43,663 bases of DNA from positions 1 through 43,663 of IMG/VR virus record IMGVR_UViG_3300032668_000048; one strand, 5' to 3'. The notes beneath the pieces were generated by a model. That model was not told the origin of the DNA and ran no database searches. It saw nothing but the letters and a program-made list of their open reading frames with translations. Source of the stretch: a virus. Below, in pieces: positions 36,598 through 43,663 of this stretch. How positions within the stretch are numbered: position 1 is the stretch's first letter; the number at the start of each line of letters is the position of its first letter. A program made the position numbers and the translations under genes.

Positions 36598-36620
36598 TTC
36601 AAATATTTTTCTTATATTTG
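36598..36620 (+). promoter_or_regulatory. TTC-N12-TATATTTG promoter of the small-protein array
   Basis: TTC 36598-36600, TATATTTG 36613-36620. The only promoter motif seen before the 36637-40520 array, which would make the array one transcript. Confidence 0.65.
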
Positions 36621-36636
36621 TTTAAATGATTTTTTT

Positions 36637-36861
36637 ATGTCTATGAATAAGGAAAAATACATATGTATTAAAGATTATATCTATTATTTAGATGGATATT
36701 TAGGTATGAAAGTTGAATATAAACTTGGTGAAATATACGAGTTTGACCCAACAGGTATGATTGATTCTTGGTTATTAGAAAATTCATATAAAGATATATT
36801 TATACCATATAAAGTTTATTTAAGAGAACAAGCAATAAATAAAATATTAAATAATGAATGA
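36637..36861 (+). CDS. 'REQ-INKIL' array gene 1
   Basis: 74 aa (or start 36643). 'EKYICIKDYIYYLDGYLGMKVEYKLGEIYEFDPTG' shows the family plan: Y-x-C-I-K, variable part, G-x-I-Y-x-F. Tail 'VYLREQAINKILNNE'. Overlaps gene 2 by 8 nt (ATGAATGA). Function unknown, SH3-like fold guessed. Confidence 0.65.
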   Translation: MSMNKEKYICIKDYIYYLDGYLGMKVEYKLGEIYEFDPTGMIDSWLLENSYKDIFIPYKVYLREQAINKILNNE

Positions 36862-37045
36862 ATATATTTGTTTAGAAACTCATGATACAGAACAAGGATT
36901 TTGTTTTTATAAAGGTAGAATTTATAATCTTTATTATAACGATTATAGTAAAGATAGTATAGATAAAAAAATAAAAGATTGTCTTTTAATGCCTTATAAA
37001 GTGTATATGAGGGAGAAAAAGATAGATGAAATTTTAAATAGTTAA
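36854..37045 (+). CDS. 'REQ-INKIL' array gene 2
   Basis: 63 aa. 'NEYICLETHDTEQGFCFYKGRIYNLYY' and tail 'VYMREKKIDEILNS', the same last eight residues as gene 3. A 2-nt gap to gene 3. Confidence 0.65.
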   Translation: MNEYICLETHDTEQGFCFYKGRIYNLYYNDYSKDSIDKKIKDCLLMPYKVYMREKKIDEILNS

Positions 37046-37047
37046 TT

Positions 37048-37263
37048 ATGAATTTATATAAGGATGATACCCAATATATATGTCTAAAAAATTATGAAGT
37101 TTATAACTTTAAACTCAAAGAAAATTATGTATATAAGATGTGGCAACTAATGTTTAATGGAGAACTTGCTTTATCAATGAATTATTTATTAGATAATAGT
37201 TATTTAGTAAATTATAAAGCGTATATGCGTGAGAAAAAAATAGATGAAATTTTAAATAGTTAA
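37048..37263 (+). CDS. 'REQ-INKIL' array gene 3
   Basis: 71 aa. 'TQYICLKNYEVYNFKLKENYVYKMW' and tail 'AYMREKKIDEILNS', identical in its last eleven residues to gene 2, so a recent duplicate end. Confidence 0.65.
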   Translation: MNLYKDDTQYICLKNYEVYNFKLKENYVYKMWQLMFNGELALSMNYLLDNSYLVNYKAYMREKKIDEILNS

Positions 37264-37267
37264 TTAT

Positions 37268-38077
37268 ATGGATTTAATAATATGTATGGGATTACCTGGT
37301 AGTGGGAAAACTACTTTTGCTAAAAATCAAAACTATAATGCAGTTGATTTTGATTGTAAATATACTAGGGATGATTTTCCTAGAAATGTTGATTTGTATC
37401 TAAAAAACAATAAAGTTTTAGTTCTTGATGGTTTATTTTTATCATATAATGATATTTATAAATTATTAAGTATGTTTCATAATTTTTATGGTAAAATTGA
37501 TGTAGTATCTATTGAATACTTTATTCCTAATATAAAAAATTGTTTACATAACGATAGATATAGGAGAGATATATCATCTAATATTACTATAAAAAATGCT
37601 AAAATGGATGAAATAAATAATGAATTTATTTCCAATTTAGAAACTGATTTTCCTTTATTAAAAAATAAAATTATTTACAATCTACATGAAGTAGGTCGTA
37701 AATCTATGTATCAACTTTTTATTGATAAGTATAAATTACATCTTGATAAAGAGGAATATGTATTTGGAGAATCATGGTCATTAGGCGGGACATGGAGAAA
37801 TTGTTGGGATAGAGGTGGAGATATAGAGGAGGAAGATAAACCTAGCTTTAGTATATTTTGGGATTTATTAAATGATTGTCTTCCAGATGATTCTGTCTTA
37901 AAAGAAGAAGTTTATAATAAGTTTGTACAAGATGATACGTTCTTTGAACATGATTATTATGGGGGATGTGAAACTAGAGGTGTTGAGTATTTTAATGCAA
38001 AATATTTGTTTGATTACTTAATGAATAATACATATTTTAGAAGAAATGAATTACTTGAAGAATTATTAAATGATTAA
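37268..38077 (+). CDS. P-loop kinase carried within the array
   Basis: 269 aa. 'IICMGLPGSGKTTFAKN' is a Walker A motif, 'KVLVLDGLFL' a Walker B-like strand, and 'DRYRRDI' a possible lid, as in polynucleotide or small-molecule kinases. The C-terminal half ('SLGGTWRNCWDRGGDIEEED', 'YYGGCETRG') is unrecognised. The last residues 'FRRNELLEELLND' are the array tail, so the gene carries the same 3' end as its neighbours. Substrate unknown. Confidence 0.65.
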   Translation: MDLIICMGLPGSGKTTFAKNQNYNAVDFDCKYTRDDFPRNVDLYLKNNKVLVLDGLFLSYNDIYKLLSMFHNFYGKIDVVSIEYFIPNIKNCLHNDRYRRDISSNITIKNAKMDEINNEFISNLETDFPLLKNKIIYNLHEVGRKSMYQLFIDKYKLHLDKEEYVFGESWSLGGTWRNCWDRGGDIEEEDKPSFSIFWDLLNDCLPDDSVLKEEVYNKFVQDDTFFEHDYYGGCETRGVEYFNAKYLFDYLMNNTYFRRNELLEELLND

Positions 38078-38079
38078 AT

Positions 38080-38346
38080 ATGAATATTAAATATAAATGT
38101 GTATGTTCTTATAAAGGATTTGTTAGAGGTAATGACTATGAAGTTAATAAACATGATTTAATTAGTCCTTATGATAAAAGTTCAGCAGGTATTGTGTATC
38201 TTTTTAATGGGGATAATAATATATTATTGTTAAAAACAAAGGATGAAGGAAAAATGTTATTTATAGAAAATGATATTATTGTCTTAATAAGACAAGATAT
38301 TTGGAGAGAAAGACTTTTAACTAAATTATTAGAAAATGATATATAA
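38080..38346 (+). CDS. 'REQ-INKIL' array gene 4
   Basis: 88 aa. 'IKYKCVCSYKGFVRGNDYEV' and tail 'IWRERLLTKLLENDI'. It overlaps gene 5 by 11 nt. Confidence 0.6.
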   Translation: MNIKYKCVCSYKGFVRGNDYEVNKHDLISPYDKSSAGIVYLFNGDNNILLLKTKDEGKMLFIENDIIVLIRQDIWRERLLTKLLENDI

Positions 38347-38569
38347 ATGTGTTAAACCTTCTTTATTATTTAAAGAAGGTAAAAATTATGAGTTTTCATA
38401 CATATCACCTTATTATATGTTTGGAGATGAATATGGATTTAATGTTGGATTATCTTCATTTGATAATGGAAATACTTTATTTTTTCCATATGGTAATGGA
38501 TTTGAACCATGTTTTCAAAAATTAGAATTATGGAGAGAACAACAATTAGATAAAATATTAAATACTTAA
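38336..38569 (+). CDS. 'REQ-INKIL' array gene 5
   Basis: 77 aa. 'IYKCVKPSLLFKEGKNYEFSYI' and tail 'ELWREQQLDKILNT'. 2 nt before the M23 gene. Confidence 0.65.
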   Translation: MIYKCVKPSLLFKEGKNYEFSYISPYYMFGDEYGFNVGLSSFDNGNTLFFPYGNGFEPCFQKLELWREQQLDKILNT

Positions 38570-38571
38570 CT

Positions 38572-39052
38572 ATGTTTCCTTTATTTAATTATAAATATAA
38601 AATACCTCAAGAAAATGATCTTGGGGCTTTTGGTGTTAAAAGAAAGTATGATATTCATACAGGAGTAGATCTTTATTGTAATCATGGTGATGTAGTTCTT
38701 TCAATAGAAGAAGGTGAAGTATTAGCTATAAAACCATTTACTGGGGAAATCGCAGGATTTCCCTGGTGGAATGATACTTGGGGAATTGCTATAAAAGGTA
38801 AATCAGGTATAATTAATTATGGGGAAGTTAAAGTTTAAAAGAAGGTGATTTTGTAAAAGAGGGTGATATAATTGGTATAGTTATACCTGTCTTAAAAAAG
38901 ATAAAGGTAAAGTTCCTTCAACAAGTATGCTACATTTAGAATTATATAATAATTATAATGGTGAATGGGTTGAATGGGAATTAGGAAATGAAAAACCTGA
39001 TAATTTAGAAGATCCAACTAATTTATTAATTTCTTTATATAAGAATATATGA
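38572..39052 (+). pseudogene. M23/LytM-like peptidase with two -1 frameshifts
   Basis: Frame 1 encodes 'YDIHTGVDLYCNHGD' (HxxxD zinc site) to '..NYGEVKV' at TAA 38836. Frame 2 (from about 38835) 'LKEGDFVKEGDIIGIVIPVLKK', frame 3 (from about 38897) 'DKGKVPSTSMLHLELYNN' to TGA 39052. Joined, this is a complete M23 domain with the usual second His in 'LHLE'. Both breaks are one base short, next to runs of A. They may be true mutations, assembly errors in homopolymers, or programmed slips. The frame-3 stop overlaps array gene 6 by ATGA, so the gene was recently intact. Confidence 0.75.
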
Positions 39053-39297
39053 GTAAACAATATAAATATGTATGTATTAAAGAAGTTTTAATAGATGAGG
39101 GTGATGATATAGAAAAATATAAATTATATTTTCGTATAGGTAAAATATATGACTTTATTAAAGGTAGTCATCCTGGAGTTATTTATGATTATAAACACAA
39201 TAATGTATATTATTTAAGTCAAAAAGAAATGGAAGAGTTTTTCATGCCTTTAAATGAATGGAGAGAACAACAAATAAATAAAATATTAGATGATTAA
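39049..39297 (+). CDS. 'REQ-INKIL' array gene 6
   Basis: 82 aa. 'YKYVCIKEVLIDEGDD', 'FRIGKIYDF', 'EEFFMPLNEWREQQINKILDD', the clearest form of the family. 8-nt overlap with gene 7 (ATGATTAA). Confidence 0.7.
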   Translation: MSKQYKYVCIKEVLIDEGDDIEKYKLYFRIGKIYDFIKGSHPGVIYDYKHNNVYYLSQKEMEEFFMPLNEWREQQINKILDD

Positions 39298-39481
39298 GAA
39301 AAAATACTATTGTATAAAGACACATAATTGTTCTAAATGGAAAGTTGGAGAAATATATGAATTTGATAAATGGCAAGTTGTTAAAATGGATTGTGATTTA
39401 ATCAATTCTAGATTTAGTGATTGGTTTTTAAATGAACAACAATACAGAAATTATATAATAAATAAAGTATTACATGAATAA
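39290..39481 (+). CDS. 'REQ-INKIL' array gene 7
   Basis: 63 aa. 'KKYYCIKTHNCSKWKVGEIYEFDKW', tail 'QQYRNYIINKVLHE'. 8-nt overlap with gene 8 (ATGAATAA). Confidence 0.65.
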   Translation: MIKKKYYCIKTHNCSKWKVGEIYEFDKWQVVKMDCDLINSRFSDWFLNEQQYRNYIINKVLHE

Positions 39482-39767
39482 TATAACAAAAGGAGATTTA
39501 TTAAGGTTTGTAAAATCATATGAACCTTTTTATGAAGTAAAAGATACTAAATTTTTAAATTCCATATATCATATACAAGAGTCTTGTCATAGATATTTTT
39601 TACACTCTTATCCAAAGGATCATGTATTAAATGAATGGGAATATAATTCGGCATTATATAATGATAATTATTTATATGGATTAATGGATTTAAGACCTGT
39701 ATTTGAAAAGTTTCATAAGGTATATTTAAGAGAACAAATAATAAATAAAATATTAGATGAAAGTTAG
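39474..39767 (+). CDS. 'REQ-INKIL' array gene 8
   Basis: 97 aa. The N-terminal part differs from the family pattern, but the tail 'KVYLREQIINKILDES' is standard. 11-nt overlap with gene 9. Ends in TAG. Confidence 0.6.
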   Translation: MNNITKGDLLRFVKSYEPFYEVKDTKFLNSIYHIQESCHRYFLHSYPKDHVLNEWEYNSALYNDNYLYGLMDLRPVFEKFHKVYLREQIINKILDES

Positions 39768-40050
39768 TTTAATTTGCATTAAAAAAATTACAGAATTAGA
39801 AGATTGTAAAGATGATTTATTAAATAGATATATATTAAATAGATATATAAATTATTTTAAAATAGGGAGTATATATCAATTTGAAATTGATTTTGAAACT
39901 ATTAAAATTGAAATTGAAAATAAAGATTTTTTCTCTTATTATGATCATATAAATGATTTTGCTTTTCATAAAAGTGAGATAGATGAACATTTTATGACAT
40001 TAGATGAATGGAGAGAACAAAGAATTAATAAAATATTAGATAATGAGTAA
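39757..40050 (+). CDS. 'REQ-INKIL' array gene 9
   Basis: 97 aa. 'VSLICIKKITELEDCKDDLL', 'FKIGSIYQFEI', 'DEHFMTLDEWREQRINKILDNE'. 8-nt overlap with gene 10 (ATGAGTAA). Confidence 0.7.
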   Translation: MKVSLICIKKITELEDCKDDLLNRYILNRYINYFKIGSIYQFEIDFETIKIEIENKDFFSYYDHINDFAFHKSEIDEHFMTLDEWREQRINKILDNE

Positions 40051-40288
40051 AGTTGTTTGTATTAAAAAAGTTTTAATAGAAAAAATAAATGATAATAATA
40101 GTATTTATAATAAATTTATAATTGGAGAATTATATGAGTATAATTTTAAATTAGGAGAAGAATACCCATATAAAATTATTTTTTTAGGAGAAAAAACTTA
40201 TTTTAATAAACAAGAAATGGATGAATTTTTCATTCCATTAGATGAATGGAGAGAACAAAGAATTAATAAAATATTAGAAGATGATTGA
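40043..40288 (+). CDS. 'REQ-INKIL' array gene 10
   Basis: 81 aa. 'KVVCIKKVLIEKINDNN', 'FIIGELYEYNF', 'DEFFIPLDEWREQRINKILEDD'. Closest to genes 6 and 9. 8-nt overlap with gene 11 (ATGATTGA). Confidence 0.7.
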   Translation: MSKVVCIKKVLIEKINDNNSIYNKFIIGELYEYNFKLGEEYPYKIIFLGEKTYFNKQEMDEFFIPLDEWREQRINKILEDD

Positions 40289-40520
40289 GATTGAAAAATA
40301 TGTGTGTATAAGTAATGATATGTATAATTACCTAACCATAGGTAAAGTTTATAATATTAAAAAAATATCAATTAAAGATATTAAAACATATATCTTATAT
40401 CAAGACCATTTACTACCTATACAATTTACACATAATGTAGTAAAAAAATTATTTATCCCCTTATCAGAATGGAGAAATCAACAAATTGACAAAATTTTAA
40501 ATGATGAAAATCTAAATTAG
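40281..40520 (+). CDS. 'REQ-INKIL' array gene 11 (last)
   Basis: 79 aa. 'EKYVCISNDMYNYLTIGKVYNI', 'KKLFIPLSEWRNQQIDKILNDENLN'. The tail continues four residues past the usual end and stops at TAG, as no further gene overlaps. Confidence 0.65.
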   Translation: MIEIEKYVCISNDMYNYLTIGKVYNIKKISIKDIKTYILYQDHLLPIQFTHNVVKKLFIPLSEWRNQQIDKILNDENLN

Positions 40521-40586
40521 TGTGTAAAAAATTTCAATTCATGCAAGATCATGATATAATATATAATATATAATTTACATACTAAC

Positions 40587-40814
40587 TTAACTTTGTATAT
40601 TTTTTAAGAACTTATTAATAGTATTATTTCTATTCTTAATTTTTACATACTCATTTTCATCTATTATATCAGTTTCTGTTATTATTTTATGTTTTAACTT
40701 GTTATTACTATCGTAATACTCAACTAAAATTTTACCAGACTCTAATTTTTTGATAATTTTTGACATTTTAAATACATCTCTTATAAGAACTTTTTGCCCA
40801 ACAAATAAATACAT
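40587..40814 (-). CDS. Small beta-barrel-like protein
   Basis: 75 aa. 'LFVGQKVLIRDVFKMSKIIKKLESGKILVEYYD' suggests a small SH3/KOW-like fold. Divergent from 40846, with an AT-rich TATATAA region between. Confidence 0.5.
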   Translation of the reverse strand: MYLFVGQKVLIRDVFKMSKIIKKLESGKILVEYYDSNNKLKHKIITETDIIDENEYVKIKNRNNTINKFLKNIQS

Positions 40815-40845
40815 AATGATATATTTTTTATTTTATATATAATTT

Positions 40846-41298
40846 ATGAATAATAACATTTTTATGATCAAATTCAGTAAACCTAGCTCTGAGTTGACGA
40901 AAGAGTATAACGACATGAATGTAGAAGATAAAAAAAAATTATCTGATATAAATATCTCATCATTGATTGATATTGATGATGAAAATGGTTATGAGTGTTA
41001 TATTATATGTGAAGAGGTTGATATTGAAAAATATAAAAAAATTTTAAATTCGAATAAAATTTCGTATATTTGTAATAACATATCAAAAAAAGTAATCTCT
41101 GGCGAGATTAACCTAGAAAAATATATCAAAGAAAAATTAGATAGTATTAATAAACAATATTATAAAGAATTTATAAAATCAGTAAATACATTTATTACAG
41201 AAAATCTAAATTTAGACGATATACTAGATAAGATTAGTTATTCAGGACTTAAATCATTAACAAAACTAGAAAAAAAATACTTAAAAAATTATAAATAA
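40846..41298 (+). CDS. Protein with DUF6576-like C-terminus
   Basis: 150 aa. N-terminal alpha/beta part unrecognised. The end 'LDDILDKISYSGLKSLTKLEKKYL' follows the short DUF6576 motif (ILDKIS-x-x-G-x-x-SLT-x-x-E), common in Bacteroidota proteins. Stop overlaps the next ATG by one base. Confidence 0.6.
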   Translation: MNNNIFMIKFSKPSSELTKEYNDMNVEDKKKLSDINISSLIDIDDENGYECYIICEEVDIEKYKKILNSNKISYICNNISKKVISGEINLEKYIKEKLDSINKQYYKEFIKSVNTFITENLNLDDILDKISYSGLKSLTKLEKKYLKNYK

Positions 41299-41621
41299 TG
41301 GTAATAAATTTAAAAAATAAACCTCAAAGCATCTTAGAAGAACTCCCTAAATTAGATATTAGGAGTTTTCTAATAATTAAAATAAGAAAATTAGTTTTTA
41401 AATATAAAGACATATTAGATGTCAGAAAATTATATTTAGAAACCCCTGCATCAGGGGTTGTTTTTATTGATGTATTTCCACATTTCACAGATAAGAAATG
41501 GCTTAAATATGAAAGTTTTACTAATAAAGAACTAATGAATATTTATCGTGTTTTAGAAGCTGGAAATGTATATGGACTTATAGAAGATAAAATAAGAATC
41601 AAACCAAAAATATACAAATAA
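41298..41621 (+). CDS. Uncharacterised protein
   Basis: 107 aa, alpha/beta, 'TPASGVVFIDVFPHFTDKKW' is the most distinctive stretch. No family recognised. Confidence 0.55.
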   Translation: MVINLKNKPQSILEELPKLDIRSFLIIKIRKLVFKYKDILDVRKLYLETPASGVVFIDVFPHFTDKKWLKYESFTNKELMNIYRVLEAGNVYGLIEDKIRIKPKIYK

Positions 41622-41622
41622 A

Positions 41623-42053
41623 ATGAACGAAATAAAAATACCTTTCTTAGAAGAAGATAAGAAAATAGAAAGAACAAGAGACAAATTTTTACTTTTAACA
41701 CAATTAAAAGGAAATGTAGATATGGAACTTATGAAGTTAAAATTAAAAGAAATAACTGATAAGTATAATACTACACAAATAACAGACGAAGAAATTACTT
41801 TAATAAAAGATAAATTAAACTCCTTTGAAAGAGGTTCAAAAGAACTTTTAGACTTTATTGAAAAAATAATTGATTCATCTTAATAAAAGATAAATTAAAC
41901 TCCTTTGAAAGAGGTTCAAAAGAACTTTTAGACTTTATTGAAAAAATAATTGATTCATCGTATTCTACCGAAAGCCAAAACAAATTATTCGGTGATAAAA
42001 AATTTAATACAGAAATAAGACAAATAATAACTAATAATAACTCAAAAAATTAA
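41623..42053 (+). pseudogene. Helical family protein broken by an 80-bp tandem duplication
   Basis: The first part (41623-41883, 86 aa) ends prematurely '..IEKIIDSS stop'. The segment 41800-41879 is repeated exactly at 41880-41959, and 80 is not a multiple of 3. With one copy removed the frame continues 'DSSYSTESQNKLFGDKKFNTEIRQI' to TAA 42053, 2 nt before the next paralogue. So the full protein would be about 116 aa, like 11285 and 42056. Recombination could restore it. Confidence 0.8.
41800..41959 (+). repeat. Exact 80-bp tandem duplication
   Basis: Two adjacent identical 80-bp units inside 41623-42053. The lack of any difference points to a very recent event or an assembly artefact. Confidence 0.9.
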
Positions 42054-42055
42054 TA

Positions 42056-42433
42056 ATGGAAGTAATTATACCAAAATACTCTACAGAAGAAAAAGCAAAT
42101 AGAATAGTAGAAAATCTAAAGATTTATACTGAAGTAGCAAACAGATGTGATAAAGAAAATGAACTTAAAAAAGAAGATGTTAATTATATCTTTAAAAGAA
42201 TAGGAGAAATAAGATCAAAGTATGAAACTATAGAAATTTCAGATGAACAACTTTTCTTATTAAGAACTAAATTAGAATCTTTTGAAAGAGAATCAACTTA
42301 CTTATTAGATTTATTATTAGAGATACTTGATAGTAAATATAATAGTGAAAGTAAGAAAAAAATATTTGCAGGATATGCTAATGAATTAAAAATTTTAAAA
42401 ACATATAATTTAAATAATTTAAATAACGATTAA
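42056..42433 (+). CDS. Helical family protein, intact paralogue
   Basis: 125 aa. 'LFLLRTKLESFERESTYLLDLLLEILDSKYNSESKKKIFAGYANELKIL' matches 41623 and 11285. All-helical, function unknown. Starts 2 nt after the broken copy. Confidence 0.65.
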   Translation: MEVIIPKYSTEEKANRIVENLKIYTEVANRCDKENELKKEDVNYIFKRIGEIRSKYETIEISDEQLFLLRTKLESFERESTYLLDLLLEILDSKYNSESKKKIFAGYANELKILKTYNLNNLNND

Positions 42434-42444
42434 AATTAATTAAA

Positions 42445-43425
42445 ATGTTAAATGTAACTGACGAGTTACTTTCCTTTTTAAGGAAGTTAGAAGATAAAAA
42501 AGTAATGGATCTTTTTAACTCCTACGCTGAGTTTGATATGAACTATCTTGGACTTGAAGCCAATGGTCTAATATCATTTATACCAAGTTCAAAAATTGAT
42601 AAATTAAACAACGAATCACCTTATACCAAATATAGGTCATCAATAAAGTTTGGTAGATTGTTAGTATCATTATTTGATACTGCTAAAATAGAATACAAAC
42701 CTTCCGACATAGAAGTATTAGTTAATAAGTTTAAATCATGTTTAGACGAGTATAACAAGTTTGATCTATTTGATATAGTTAGTGGTGAAGATATACCTAA
42801 ATGGTATCATTACAAAACTAACCTAAATCATGGTAATCGCCCACTTGAAGGTAAAGGATCTTTAGGACACTCTTGCTCAGGTCATGCTATTAATTTAGAG
42901 TTATACAGAGATAATCCTGAAAGGATTAAATTAGTAATTCTATATAGTGATGATACTAAAACAAAAATTATAGGTCGTTGTATATTGTGGGTTATTGATG
43001 AGAAAACCCATCTAATGGATAGAGTTTATGTTGAGAATGAGAGTGATTATTTCTTATTTAAGAAGTATGCTGTTATTAAAAACTTTTGGAGAAGAAGTCA
43101 TAACAATAAATTTGAAGCAAACTTCATAGCTCCTGATGAAACTATTATTGATAAAGAAGTAAGAATACCTATCCATGAGATAGAGTATTTTGGTTATCCT
43201 TTCTTAGATACCATGAAGTTCTATAACACAAAAGAACATTATTTAACTAATAAACATCCTAAAGAAAATACTGAGGGTTGGTTATTATTGGCCCTATATG
43301 GAGGAAGAGGTGGCTACATAAACCTACATACCGGAAGAAACCATAATCCTCGTGTAGATCCTTATGGAAATCCACCAAGAGAAGAAGAAGAAGATGAAGA
43401 AGAATTTGAACTTGAAGATGAATAA
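42445..43425 (+). CDS. Conserved phage protein with acidic C-terminus
   Basis: 326 aa. 'GKGSLGHSCSGHAINLELYRDNPERIKLVILY', 'KIIGRCILWVID', 'LMDRVYVENESDYFLFKKYA' correspond to an uncharacterised phage family I recall with 'SCMR' and 'GRALLW' motifs. The C-terminal 20 residues are almost all Glu/Asp. No enzyme is known for it. Confidence 0.6.
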   Translation: MLNVTDELLSFLRKLEDKKVMDLFNSYAEFDMNYLGLEANGLISFIPSSKIDKLNNESPYTKYRSSIKFGRLLVSLFDTAKIEYKPSDIEVLVNKFKSCLDEYNKFDLFDIVSGEDIPKWYHYKTNLNHGNRPLEGKGSLGHSCSGHAINLELYRDNPERIKLVILYSDDTKTKIIGRCILWVIDEKTHLMDRVYVENESDYFLFKKYAVIKNFWRRSHNNKFEANFIAPDETIIDKEVRIPIHEIEYFGYPFLDTMKFYNTKEHYLTNKHPKENTEGWLLLALYGGRGGYINLHTGRNHNPRVDPYGNPPREEEEDEEEFELEDE

Positions 43426-43437
43426 ATAAATAAAAAT

Positions 43438-43663
43438 ATGAAAACTAGATTAATAGATGTAGTGAAAACTGCAAAAACACCTTTCGTAATAGTTCTAATT
43501 GGACCACCACTTAGCGGTAAGTCAACTCAATTAGAACTAGCAAAAAATGCTGGAATAGATTTTGACATAATAGGAGCAGATGCTATCCTTATGGATGAGT
43601 ATGCAAAAAACGGAGAAACTTATACAGAAGCGTATGCTAAGTCTAATTCAAAAGAAGTTAATC
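43438..43663 (+). CDS. P-loop kinase (polynucleotide-kinase-like), truncated by window edge
   Basis: Frame stays open to the end. 'FVIVLIGPPLSGKSTQLEL' is Walker A, followed by 'FDIIGADAILMDEY', as in PNK-type kinases. Starts 12 nt after the previous stop. If it is a 5' RNA kinase it would fit the ligase and KptA. Confidence 0.65.
   Translation, partial: MKTRLIDVVKTAKTPFVIVLIGPPLSGKSTQLELAKNAGIDFDIIGADAILMDEYAKNGETYTEAYAKSNSKEVN

Noticed and set aside
38836-38900. Programmed -1 frameshifts in the M23 gene
   Set aside because: No proper X-XXY-YYZ heptamer in phase and two events within 65 nt make sequence error or mutation more likely; kept only as an option.

Overview
The window is about 43.7 kb of very AT-rich DNA that looks like part of a large tailed phage of Bacteroidota (Flavobacteriia-like hosts). 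Supporting signs are extreme AT bias, no Shine-Dalgarno sequences, A-rich start contexts, a TATATTTG promoter box related to the Bacteroidota TAnnTTTG box, 22 intact or odd tRNA genes in three arrays plus a lone interrupted one, a GH19 endolysin, T4-like terminase homology, many homing endonucleases and many tiny accessory genes. The host assignment is inference.

Layout. 1-4.4 kb: start of a minus-strand PD-(D/E)XK-like gene divergent from a GIY-YIG homing gene, then endolysin, small proteins, a two-tRNA array, an HNH homing gene and an ART-like protein. 4.4-10.8 kb: RNA ligase, a ligase remnant cut at its KxDG motif next to a homing gene, three minus-strand genes (two start with a capsid-targeting-like peptide), a nucleotidyltransferase-like protein. 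10.8-15.8 kb: small genes, then the main tRNA array, which includes two tRNA-Tyr and a predicted amber-decoding tRNA(CTA). 15.8-22.9 kb: a Rieske-type protein, an EMAP/Trbp111-like tRNA-binding OB fold, small membrane proteins, an interrupted tRNA-Gln-like gene, KptA and tyrosyl-tRNA synthetase. 22.9-31 kb: an RNA polymerase alpha-CTD-like protein, a 755-aa probable virion protein, an M20/M42-like peptidase, an HNH gene broken by a TnpB-like element, a YqeY-like protein. 31-35.5 kb: an intein inside a 62-aa DUF5872-like protein, small genes and a third tRNA array. 35.5-40.5 kb: a catalytically degenerate terminase-like ATPase and a tandem array of about 80-aa paralogues joined by 8-11 nt start/stop overlaps. 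40.5-43.7 kb: small conserved genes, one broken by an exact 80-bp tandem duplication, then the start of a P-loop kinase.

Two promoter classes are visible. TTG-N12-TATATTTG lies upstream of likely host-takeover and RNA-metabolism genes. TTTAATATATA lies just upstream of virion-associated genes and homing endonucleases and may be a late promoter. Several proteins with an N-terminal peptide like the T4 capsid-targeting sequence (two ART-like proteins, the alpha-CTD-like protein, the DUF5872-like protein) suggest a set of packaged proteins. RNA ligase, KptA, P-loop kinases, TyrRS, tRNA-binding domains, many tRNAs and interrupted tRNA-like genes together suggest a tRNA supply, repair or splicing programme.

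All functions come from reading motifs by eye. No database or structure search was run.
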